This document shows positions 23,785 through 30,418 of a stretch of 40,481 bases of DNA, piece after piece. The stretch lies in NCBI RefSeq assembly GCF_002242805.1, contig NZ_MCGQ01000018.1, positions 1 through 40,481 on the forward strand, read 5' to 3'. Each line of letters opens with the position of its first letter. Positions within the stretch are counted from its first letter, which is position 1. The notes beneath the pieces were generated by a model, which did not search any database, had not been told where the DNA came from, and saw only the letters and a program-made list of their open reading frames with translations. Made by a program: the position numbers and the translations under genes. The stretch comes from Streptomyces diastatochromogenes (GTDB lineage Bacteria; Actinomycetota; Actinomycetes; Streptomycetales; Streptomycetaceae).

Positions 23785-24755
23785 CCGTCCCCGGTTACCT
23801 GGCGGTGGACTCCGGGGGCTCCGGACTCCGAGTCGCCGTCGGGATTCCGGGGCAGGCGCCCTCGGCACAGAGGGAGTCGAGCGAGCCGGTCCGTACCGGT
23901 GCGCGGGGCATCGATCCAGCCCACCTGATGGCGCAACTAGTACCCCTCGCCCGCGCGTTGACGGCCGAGGCCGGAGTGGGCGAACTGGGCACGGCCGTCG
24001 TCGGCGCCGCCGGGTTCGCCTCCCTGGGCGACGCCCTGCGCGCCGAACTGCCCGGCGCGCTCGCCCGGGAGCTGGGCGTACGGCACGTGGCGCTGGCCGC
24101 CGACGCCGTGACGGCCTACGTGGGCGCTCTCGGGCCGCGTCCGGGTGCCGTGGTCGCCGCGGGCACCGGCCTGATCGCGATCGGCACCGACCTGACCGGC
24201 TGGCGGCGGGCGGACGGCTGGGGCCACCTGCTGGGCGACTGCGGCAGCGGGGCGTGGATCGGGCGGGCCGGTCTGGAGGCGGCGCTGCGCGCCCACGACG
24301 GCCGGGACGGCGGCTCCGCCCCGCTGCTGGCCTGCGCCGAGGAGCAGTTCGGCCCGGTGCGGGGACTGCCCGGCCTTCTCTACCCGCGCACCGACCGCCC
24401 CGCGCTGCTGGCCACCTTCGCCCCCGCGGTGGCCGCCTGCGCCCCGCACGACCCGGTCGCTGCCGGCATCCTGCGTGCGGCGGCCCGGAACATGGCCGAG
24501 TCCGCCGCGGCGGTGTGCCCGGCCTCCGGTGCGCCCGAAGTGGCCTTCACCGGCGGCCTCTTCAAGATGGGCGACCCGCTCCTCGTACCCCTGCGCCAGG
24601 AGTTGGCCGCGAGGCTGCCGCACGCCCGGCAGGTGCCGGCCGAGGGCGATCCGCTGCACGGCTGTGTACGGATCGCGAGCGAGCTGGCGGCCGGGCGGCT
24701 CACCCTGCCGGGTGAACCGTCCATGCTCTACGTGGTCCCCACAAAAGGGGATTGA
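23781..24755 (+). CDS. BadF/BadG/BcrA-type ATPase, N-acetylglucosamine kinase-like
   Basis: A 324-residue ASKHA-fold protein. Phosphate-1 motif DSGGSGLR (10-17), phosphate-2 motif AAGTGLIAIG (about 126-135) and GWGHLLGDCGSGAWIG (about 146-161) match the GlcNAc-kinase branch of the BadF/BadG family. Likely role: ATP-dependent phosphorylation of N-acetylglucosamine or a related amino sugar in the cytosol. The benzoyl-CoA reductase activator role is unlikely because the Fe-S cysteines are absent. The GTG at 23781 overlaps the ung stop (GTGA), so translation is coupled to ung. No sugar-transport genes are adjacent. Confidence 0.8.
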   Translation: MTVPGYLAVDSGGSGLRVAVGIPGQAPSAQRESSEPVRTGARGIDPAHLMAQLVPLARALTAEAGVGELGTAVVGAAGFASLGDALRAELPGALARELGVRHVALAADAVTAYVGALGPRPGAVVAAGTGLIAIGTDLTGWRRADGWGHLLGDCGSGAWIGRAGLEAALRAHDGRDGGSAPLLACAEEQFGPVRGLPGLLYPRTDRPALLATFAPAVAACAPHDPVAAGILRAAARNMAESAAAVCPASGAPEVAFTGGLFKMGDPLLVPLRQELAARLPHARQVPAEGDPLHGCVRIASELAAGRLTLPGEPSMLYVVPTKGD

Positions 24756-24883
24756 GCACTTTCGTGGCACATCTGTCCGGCAAGTGCCCGGAACACGTGC
24801 CTAAGGGACGTAACTCATCAGACAAAACGGGACGGAAACCGCTCACCTGCACCCTCTCCGAACAGGGGAGCCCAGGAAGCCAG

Positions 24884-24889
24884 TAACAT
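24884..24889 (+). promoter_or_regulatory. -10 hexamer TAACAT of a leaderless CbiX-like gene
   Basis: TAACAT ends 8 nt before the ATG at 24898, and no Shine-Dalgarno lies at useful spacing. No clear -35 is seen. Confidence 0.45.
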
Positions 24890-24897
24890 GCGACGCC

Positions 24898-25821
24898 ATG
24901 AGCTCCCCCACTGGACCCGCGTCCGGCCTGCCAGTACGAATGCCGCGACCCCGCCAGCCCGGACGGCACCGCCGACCGGAACCGCAGGTGGCTCCCGAGG
25001 GCGCGCCCGCGCTCGTCCTCGCGGTGCCCGGTGCGCCCAGCGCCGTCTCGCGCAGCCTCGCCGAGGAGGTCGTGAGCATCGCCCGCTCCGAGCTGCCCGG
25101 CCTGGATGCCCGGATCGGGTACCTGGACGGGGACGACGGCGAGTTTCCGAGCGTGCGGGCCGTGCTCGCGCACGCCGCCGAGGAGCGCACCGCCCGCTAC
25201 GAGCAGGCCGTCGCCGCCGGTCTCGAGGTCAAGGAGCCCGACGGGCCGGTCGCGGTCGTCGTCCCGCTGCTGGCCGGTCCGGACAGCGCGCTGCTGCGCC
25301 AGGTCCGCCAGGCCGTGATGGACAGCCGGGTCGCCGCCGAACTGACCGATGTCCTCGGCCCGCACCCGCTGCTCGCCGAGGCGCTGCACGTGCGCCTGTC
25401 CGAGGCCGGTCTGGCCCGCGCCGACCGTGCCCGGCTGTTCACCGTGGCCACCGCTGCCGACGGCATCATCCTGGCCTCCGTGGGCGGCGAGGAGGCCGTG
25501 CAGGCGGCCGGGATCACCGGCATGCTGCTCGCCGCGCGTCTGGCCGTGCCGGTGATGGCCGCGGCCCTGGACCAGGAGGGTTCGATCACCTCCGTCGCCG
25601 AGCAGCTGCGTTCGTCCGGCTCACAGCAGCTGGCCCTCGCGCCGTACCTGATCGGCCCGGAGATCGACGCGGCGCTGCTGGCGGCGGCCGCCGAGGAGGC
25701 GGGCTGCGCCACGGCGGAGGCGCTCGGCGCGTACCCGGCGATCGGCAAGCTCGCCCTCGCCAAGTACACGACCGCGCTGGGCATCGCCCCGCCGCAGCCG
25801 CAGGGCACACCGGTCCGCTGA
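24898..25821 (+). CDS. CbiX/sirohydrochlorin-chelatase-like protein without catalytic histidines
   Basis: A 307-residue protein with the two-domain class II chelatase (CbiX/SirB) layout. Domain 1 is at about 38-150 (ALVLAVPGAPSAVSRSLAEEVV, then VAVVVPLLAGPDSALLRQV) and domain 2 at about 158-295 (ELTDVLGPHPLLAEALHVRL, then PLL-like repeats). The family's metal- and substrate-binding His in HGSRD is replaced by AVPGAPS, and the second His (usually in GYHV) is replaced within AGPDSALL. Both replacements are seen directly, so insertion of Fe, Co or Ni into sirohydrochlorin is doubtful; the protein may bind tetrapyrrole or be structural. Residues 1-35 are a basic Pro/Arg-rich tail. No siroheme or cobalamin genes are nearby. 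Confidence 0.7.
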   Translation: MSSPTGPASGLPVRMPRPRQPGRHRRPEPQVAPEGAPALVLAVPGAPSAVSRSLAEEVVSIARSELPGLDARIGYLDGDDGEFPSVRAVLAHAAEERTARYEQAVAAGLEVKEPDGPVAVVVPLLAGPDSALLRQVRQAVMDSRVAAELTDVLGPHPLLAEALHVRLSEAGLARADRARLFTVATAADGIILASVGGEEAVQAAGITGMLLAARLAVPVMAAALDQEGSITSVAEQLRSSGSQQLALAPYLIGPEIDAALLAAAAEEAGCATAEALGAYPAIGKLALAKYTTALGIAPPQPQGTPVR

Positions 25822-25845
25822 CGCCGGACCCGGCACCCGAACAGG

Positions 25846-25880
25846 ACAGGGCCCGCTCCAGTGACTGGAGCGGGCCCTGT
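25846..25880. terminator. Strong bidirectional terminator hairpin
   Basis: Perfect 16-base arms (25846-25861 and 25865-25880) with a 3-nt loop, 24 bp after the CbiX-like stop and 6 bp before the stop of the convergent lactonase gene. It serves both strands. Confidence 0.9.
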
Positions 25881-25886
25881 GTCGTC

Positions 25887-26918
25887 CTACTCGAAGACGA
25901 TGCAGGAGGCCGCGGCGACCTCGACGGAGCCGTCGTAGCGGGGCAGCCCCGTCTTCTCGTCGACGGCGAACCAGGTCACGTCTCCGGAGCGTTCGTTGGC
26001 CGCGTAGAGGAAGCCGTCGTGCTCGGCCAGCGCGCGCGGCCAGTGTCCGCCGCACGGCACCGTGCCGATCAGGCGGAGTCCGTCCGCCTGGACGGCGAGC
26101 ACGGACAGGACGTCCTCGCCGCGGGTCGCGGTCCACACGAAGCGGCCGTCGGGCGAGACGACGATGCCCGAGGCGTAGGCGTCGCCGGCCGGGGCGCCCG
26201 GCAGGACCGGGACCTCGATGAGCGGCTTCAGGGAGCCGGCGTCGGCGTCCCAGAGGCAGACCGTGACGGTGGGGGTGAGTTCGTTGACGACATACGCGTG
26301 CTCGCCGTCCGGGTGGAAGGCCAGGTGGCGGGGGCCCGAACCGGGGCGCAACGCGATCTCGCGGTGCAGGGCGGGGGTGCCGCCGTCCAGGGTGCACACC
26401 CGGACCGAGTCCGTGCCGAGGTCGACACTGACCGCCCAGCGGCCGCTGGGGTCCGGCTGCACATGATGGGCGTGCGGGCCGCGCTGCCGCCGGTCGTGCG
26501 GGCCGGAGCCGGTGTGCTGGAGCACTCCCGAGGGCGCGGGGGCCAGGCTGCCGTCCGAGCGCACCGGTACGGCCGTGACGCTGCCGGAGCCGTAGTTGGC
26601 GGTCAGGACGTGCCCGGCGTGCACGCTGAGGTGCGTGGGTCCGCTGCCGTCGACCGCCACGGGCGGCCCGGCGGGCTCCGGCTTGTCACGGCCGACACGG
26701 AACGCGGCGACGGCGCCCTCGGCGGTCTCGCTGACCGCGTAGAGCATGGTCCCGTCCGGCGAGAGGGTCAGGTAGGAGGGGTCGGGCAGGGTGCCGAGGC
26801 GGCCGGTGAGGTTCAGCGCGCCGCCGCCCGGGCGCACGTCAGCGGTGACCAGCCCGGGCCCGCCCGCCGCCGTGAACGACCCGATGAACGCCCTGCGCCG
26901 CCTGCCGCCCTCTGCCAC
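25887..26918 (-). CDS. Lactonase-family seven-bladed beta-propeller (6-phosphogluconolactonase/YbhE-like)
   Basis: A 343-residue protein of the lactonase/cycloisomerase 2 family. Characteristic segments are AFIGSFTAAGGPGL at the start, LSPDGTMLYAVSE (about 55-67), GPHAHHVQPDPSGRW with its paired His (about 150-165), PRHLAFHPDGEHAYVVNE (about 200-218) and a near C-terminal ANERSGDVTWF. Family members hydrolyse 6-phosphogluconolactone or other lactones; the substrate here is not certain. The GTG at 26918 follows GAGAGGGGA. A DasR-like box 51-66 bp upstream suggests repression when GlcNAc is scarce. Confidence 0.82.
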   Translation of the reverse strand: MAEGGRRRRAFIGSFTAAGGPGLVTADVRPGGGALNLTGRLGTLPDPSYLTLSPDGTMLYAVSETAEGAVAAFRVGRDKPEPAGPPVAVDGSGPTHLSVHAGHVLTANYGSGSVTAVPVRSDGSLAPAPSGVLQHTGSGPHDRRQRGPHAHHVQPDPSGRWAVSVDLGTDSVRVCTLDGGTPALHREIALRPGSGPRHLAFHPDGEHAYVVNELTPTVTVCLWDADAGSLKPLIEVPVLPGAPAGDAYASGIVVSPDGRFVWTATRGEDVLSVLAVQADGLRLIGTVPCGGHWPRALAEHDGFLYAANERSGDVTWFAVDEKTGLPRYDGSVEVAAASCIVFE

Positions 26919-26968
26919 CGCTGTCCCCTCTCGGTCCGAGCCAGTGCCGACGGTAGCAGTCGATCGCC

Positions 26969-26984
26969 CTAGGTCTAGACCAAA
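26969..26984. promoter_or_regulatory. DasR-responsive element-like site (core GGTCTAGACC)
   Basis: The 10-bp palindrome GGTCTAGACC at 26972-26981, extended to GGTCTAGACCA, matches the centre of the DasR consensus ACTGGTCTAGACCAGT; the outer bases diverge. It lies upstream of the lactonase gene. Confidence 0.55.
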
Positions 26985-27014
26985 AGGGTGACGGGGGCGT
27001 TTCGCCGACGGCAC

Positions 27015-27165
27015 TCAGGCCCTCAGCAGCGGCGATCCCGACGGGGCCCACAGGGGCTCGACCAGGTCGGCGAGGGTGCGTTCGAGGCTGTGCAGGTGGG
27101 TCGGGGCGGGCTGGGCCGACCGGTGGACCTCGCTCGGGGCTGCCGACGGTGAGCGCCCGACCGGG
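27015..27165 (-). pseudogene. Duplicated 3'-end relic of the adjacent FUSC gene
   Basis: Minus-strand translation ending at a stop at 27015 reads THLHSLERTLADLVEPL then WAPSGSPLLRA. This parallels the true FUSC C-terminus at 27201 (AHLHSLERALADLAEPL then SAPSGSPLVGA). By hand count the first 95 bp are about 87% identical, at an offset of 186 bp. Similarity continues to about 27165 with a one-base shift that breaks the frame. No start or ribosome site belongs to it, so it is a relic of a tandem duplication. Confidence 0.75.
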
Positions 27166-27200
27166 CTCGGCCCAGCCGAAGGGCGACGTCGAGGCGTCGC

Positions 27201-28691
27201 TCAGGCCCCCACCAACGGCGACCCCGACGGAGCGCTCAGGGGCTCGGCCAGGTCGGCGAGGGCGCGTTCGAGGCTGTGGAGGTGGGCCAGGGCGGGTTCG
27301 GCGGGGGTTTCGGCGGGGCGGTGGACCCGGTCGGAGCCGCCGGCGGTGAGTGCCTCGACCGCGGCCTCCACGCGCCAGCAGGCGGCGGCCAGGCGGGCGT
27401 CGTGGGAGGCCTCGGGGTCGGCGGCGACGGCGACCAGGCCGCGGATCTCGCGGGCGCAGTCGTCCAGGAGGGCGAGGACCCGGCGGGCGCGGCGCTTGCG
27501 GCCGAGCATCGGGTTCAGCGGGTGCACCAGCGGGGCGACCGAGAGCCGGACCCGGCCGAGCAGCTGCTCCAGTTCGGCCACGCGCGGCGCCGGGTCGGCC
27601 GTGGCCGAGCCCGCGAGGCGCGCGGCGGCCTCGGCGGTGCAGACGTGGACGCAGCGCAGGGCGCGCTGGATCCAGGCGTCGGTGGTGGCGTGGGTGGTGA
27701 CGGGCAGCACGAAGAGCACGGCGAGCACCGCGCCCAGGGCGCCGACAGCGGTCTCGGCGAGGCGCAGGGTGAGCAGAGCCGGGCTGAGGACGCCGAGCAG
27801 GCCGTAGAGCAGCTCGGCGAGCAGGGTCACCCAGAGCATCATCCAGGTGTAGGACACAGCGGCCGTGTAGAAGATGCCGAAGACGGCGACCGCGACGAGG
27901 ACCGCGGTGGGGACGGGTGCGCCGTGCACGGGGGCGGCGACGAGCAGGCCGAGGGCGATGCCGATCACGGTGCCGAGGACCCGCCGGAAGCCGCGGACCA
28001 GCGTCTCGCCGCGCGAGGCGGTGTTGACGAAGACCCACCAGGTGGCGCCCACCGCCCAGTACCAGCGCTGCCCGGACACCAGCTGCCCCACCACCAGCGC
28101 GAACCCGGCCCCGGCGACCGCCTGGACCGCCTGCCGGGTGGTCACACGGGCCAGCCCGGAACCGGCGGGCGGTGCGGGTACGGCGGCCGGGGGCAGCCGG
28201 CGCTCGTAGCACCACAGGCCGAAGCGCACCGTGGCCGCGCTGAGCACGGACAGCAGGACGGCCGCGTACAGCTCGGGCAGCTGTCCGGGCGTGGCGTGCA
28301 GGAACTGGGCCACGAAGAAGGTCATGAAGGCGAACACGCCGAGGCTGTGCCCGCGCGGGCCCCAGCGGCGAGCGTACACGCCCGCGCCGACGACGGCGAG
28401 GAAGGTCAGGTCCCGGGCGACCGGGTGGTCGTGCAGCTCGGCTGCCGCGGCGAGCACCGGCACGCCGACGACGGGCAGCAGCGCGGTGGTGACCGCCTGC
28501 CCGCGCACGGTGGCGTCGGTGACGGTGAACAGGGCGAGCAGCGCGGCCAGACCGCCGGTGACCGCACCAGGGAGGGAGTGCCCCGCCAGCCCGCACACCA
28601 CGACAGCCAGCCCGATGCCGAGGACGGCCCGCGCGGCGAAACGCAACCGCGTCCGCCCCGGGTCCGGAGCCACGAACACCCTCTTCAGCAC
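27201..28691 (-). CDS. FUSC family membrane exporter
   Basis: A 496-residue FUSC-type protein. There is a membrane block at about 15-165 and a second at about 190-345 containing SGQRWYWAVGATWWVFVNTASRG, the FUSC signature, followed by RGFRRVLGTVIGIALG. A soluble helical tail spans about 350-496. Predicted role: export of aromatic or amphipathic compounds; substrate unknown. The GTG at 28691 has GGGGAGGG 5 nt upstream. It is divergent from an AsnC/Lrp gene, with a repeated TGAGCCAT motif between them. The last roughly 50 codons are duplicated downstream as a relic. Confidence 0.85.
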   Translation of the reverse strand: MLKRVFVAPDPGRTRLRFAARAVLGIGLAVVVCGLAGHSLPGAVTGGLAALLALFTVTDATVRGQAVTTALLPVVGVPVLAAAAELHDHPVARDLTFLAVVGAGVYARRWGPRGHSLGVFAFMTFFVAQFLHATPGQLPELYAAVLLSVLSAATVRFGLWCYERRLPPAAVPAPPAGSGLARVTTRQAVQAVAGAGFALVVGQLVSGQRWYWAVGATWWVFVNTASRGETLVRGFRRVLGTVIGIALGLLVAAPVHGAPVPTAVLVAVAVFGIFYTAAVSYTWMMLWVTLLAELLYGLLGVLSPALLTLRLAETAVGALGAVLAVLFVLPVTTHATTDAWIQRALRCVHVCTAEAAARLAGSATADPAPRVAELEQLLGRVRLSVAPLVHPLNPMLGRKRRARRVLALLDDCAREIRGLVAVAADPEASHDARLAAACWRVEAAVEALTAGGSDRVHRPAETPAEPALAHLHSLERALADLAEPLSAPSGSPLVGA

Positions 28692-28800
28692 TAAAGCCCT
28701 CCCCTTGGAACACCTGGCACACCGGGAACACCGGCACACAAAAGGCGCCGCGGGGATCCGCAGCGCCATCGACATGTCCATCAGAGCATCACAGGGGTCG

Positions 28801-28833
28801 ATGGCTCAAGTGTCGGCTGAATCACTGAGCCAT
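28801..28833. promoter_or_regulatory. ATGGCTCA...TGAGCCAT operator between FUSC and AsnC/Lrp genes
   Basis: Perfect 8-bp inverted arms at 28801-28808 and 28826-28833, 17 bp apart. A third copy, CTGAGCCATTGG, at 28914-28925 abuts the AsnC -10 and repeats 28825-28836 exactly. Spaced, repeated half-sites suit a multimeric Lrp-type regulator. Confidence 0.6.
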
Positions 28834-28925
28834 TGGACCAGAATCGGCCGCGCAGTAGCGTCCGGATGAATACCAACGGACCAGGTCGGGCGGCACACCG
28901 GCACAGCAGCCTGCTGAGCCATTGG

Positions 28926-28931
28926 TACAGT
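28926..28931 (+). promoter_or_regulatory. -10 hexamer TACAGT of the leaderless AsnC/Lrp gene
   Basis: Ends 8 nt before the ATG at 28940, immediately after the TGAGCCATTGG repeat, so regulator bound there would block its own promoter. Confidence 0.5.
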
Positions 28932-28939
28932 CGTACATC

Positions 28940-29416
28940 ATGACCGTGGACGCACTCGACACCCGCATCCTGCGACTCCTGCTGGAGCAGCCGCGTACCA
29001 GCGTGCGCGAGTACGCCCGCATCCTCGGCGTAGCCCGTGGCACGCTCCAGGCCCGCCTGGACCGCATGGAACGGGACGGCGTGATCACCGGTACGGGCCC
29101 CTCGCTCTCCCCCGCCGCCCTCGGCCACCCGGTCCTGGCGTTCGTGCACATCGAGGTCACCCAGGGCCACCTGGACGACGTCGGGGACGCGCTGGCCGCC
29201 GTACCGGAGATCGTCGAGGCGTTCTCGATCACGGGCGGCGGGGATCTGCTGGCCCGGGTGGTGGGGCGGGACAACGCCCATCTGGAGGACGTGATCCAGA
29301 AGCTGATCAGCCTGCCGGGCGTGGTGCGCACCCGCACCGAGGTGGCCCTGCGCGAGCGCGTGCCGTACCGGTTGCTCCCCCTGGTGGAGTCGGTCGGGCG
29401 GGCAGCCCGCGCCTGA
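28940..29416 (+). CDS. AsnC/Lrp family transcriptional regulator
   Basis: A 158-residue Lrp/AsnC regulator. The winged HTH is at about 5-50 (LDTRILRLLLEQPRTSVREYARILGV, then RGTLQARLDRMERDGVI) and the RAM ligand/oligomerisation domain at about 65-150, with the typical AFSITGGGDLLARVVG segment. Ligand unknown; amino acids are usual but aromatics are possible given the exporter neighbour. The ATG at 28940 is leaderless behind TACAGT; an in-frame upstream start (28922) falls in the promoter. It is divergent from the FUSC gene and probably controls it and itself through TGAGCCAT sites. Confidence 0.88.
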   Translation: MTVDALDTRILRLLLEQPRTSVREYARILGVARGTLQARLDRMERDGVITGTGPSLSPAALGHPVLAFVHIEVTQGHLDDVGDALAAVPEIVEAFSITGGGDLLARVVGRDNAHLEDVIQKLISLPGVVRTRTEVALRERVPYRLLPLVESVGRAARA

Positions 29417-29436
29417 CCCTTGGCATGCTGGACCGC

Positions 29437-30132
29437 ATGAGCAAGTTCGGCACCCTTGCGGTCATCTTCGATCTCGACGGAACGCTGGTGGACAGCGAGC
29501 CGAACTACTACGAGGCGAGCCGGCAGACCCTGGCCGAGCACGGCGTCCCCGGCTTCACCTGGGCGGAGCACGAGGACTACGTCGGGATCAGCACCCTGGA
29601 GACGGCCGTGATCCTGCGGGAGCGCTACGGCCTGCACGCCACGGTGGACGAGCTGCTCGACGCGACGAACCGGCGCTATCTGGAGCTGGCCCGGACCCAC
29701 ACCCACGCCTATCCCGAGATGCGGAAGTTCGTGGAGCTGCTGGCGGCCGAGGCCGTGCCGATGGCGGTGGCCTCCGGCTCCTCCCCCGAGGCCCTCGACG
29801 CGATCCTCGCCGGGACCGGTCTGGACGCCTTCCTGCACACTGTGGTCTCGGCCGACGAGGTGACCCACGGCAAGCCCGCCCCCGACGTCTTCCTGGAGGC
29901 GGCCCGGCGGCTCGGTGCGGACCCGGCCGACTGTGTGGTCCTGGAGGACGCGGCACCGGGTGCGGCCGCCGCGCACGCGGCCGGGATGCGCTGGATCGCC
30001 GTCCCGTACGTGGCCGCCCAGGCCGACTCCCCCGAGTTCGCCACGGCCGCACTGCTGCTGCGGGGCGGTCAGGCGGAGTTCACGGCGCAGTCGGCGTACA
30101 CCTGGCTGCTGGATTCGGCCACCTCCGGCTGA
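29437..30132 (+). CDS. HAD superfamily hydrolase (beta-phosphoglucomutase-like)
   Basis: A 231-residue HAD protein with complete catalytic motifs: DLDGT (D12, D14), VASGSS (Ser near 113), HGKPAPD (Lys near 147) and LEDAAPG (Glu-Asp near 170). A helical C1 cap spans about 20-85. This set is typical of beta-phosphoglucomutase-like sugar-phosphate phosphatases; substrate unknown. The ATG at 29437 is preferred because CATGCT (29424-29429) is a -10 lying 7 nt upstream, suggesting a leaderless transcript; the ATG at 29425 would be inside that -10. It follows the AsnC gene by 20 bp and could also be read through from it. Confidence 0.85.
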   Translation: MSKFGTLAVIFDLDGTLVDSEPNYYEASRQTLAEHGVPGFTWAEHEDYVGISTLETAVILRERYGLHATVDELLDATNRRYLELARTHTHAYPEMRKFVELLAAEAVPMAVASGSSPEALDAILAGTGLDAFLHTVVSADEVTHGKPAPDVFLEAARRLGADPADCVVLEDAAPGAAAAHAAGMRWIAVPYVAAQADSPEFATAALLLRGGQAEFTAQSAYTWLLDSATSG

Positions 30133-30198
30133 CCCTCCCCCGCCTCTTCCCTATCTTCTGGGCGACTTGTCGAAGATCGTTCGATATCACAGACACCG

Positions 30199-30414
30199 AT
30201 GTCACGGACATGGGCGACCGCCGGCTTCCGGGTGACGGTCAACGGGCGCATGCCGTTCCGGCTGCGGATGGAGAAGGCCCTCGACGACCCGTCCCTGCAG
30301 GCCCTGTTCTACGGCCCGGCCAGCCTCGTGGCGCGCAGCTCACCAGGCCTGACCGCTCCGACGCGCGCGGAAGTGCTCCTTCCGTGCGTTGGGCGGGGTG
30401 GCTGCTTAGCGTGA
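30199..30414 (+). CDS. Possible small or decayed gene of unknown function
   Basis: Not recognised. The 71-codon frame starts with ATG at 30199 and has an uneven composition. From codon 5 to codon 47 every third base is G or C, a strong coding signature, and the peptide looks globular (for example GRMPFRLRMEKALDD). From codon 48 the bias is lost and the frame ends inside the promoter of the MFS gene. It may be the surviving 5' part of a truncated gene. There is no Shine-Dalgarno. Upstream are small dyads (TCGAA-GATCG-TTCGA and ATGTC-ACG-GACAT). Confidence 0.35.
   Translation: MSRTWATAGFRVTVNGRMPFRLRMEKALDDPSLQALFYGPASLVARSSPGLTAPTRAEVLLPCVGRGGCLA
30407..30412 (+). promoter_or_regulatory. -10 hexamer TAGCGT of the leaderless MFS gene
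   Basis: Ends so that the seventh base downstream is the A of the ATG at 30419; no Shine-Dalgarno precedes the gene. Confidence 0.55.
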
Positions 30415-30418
30415 CCCC

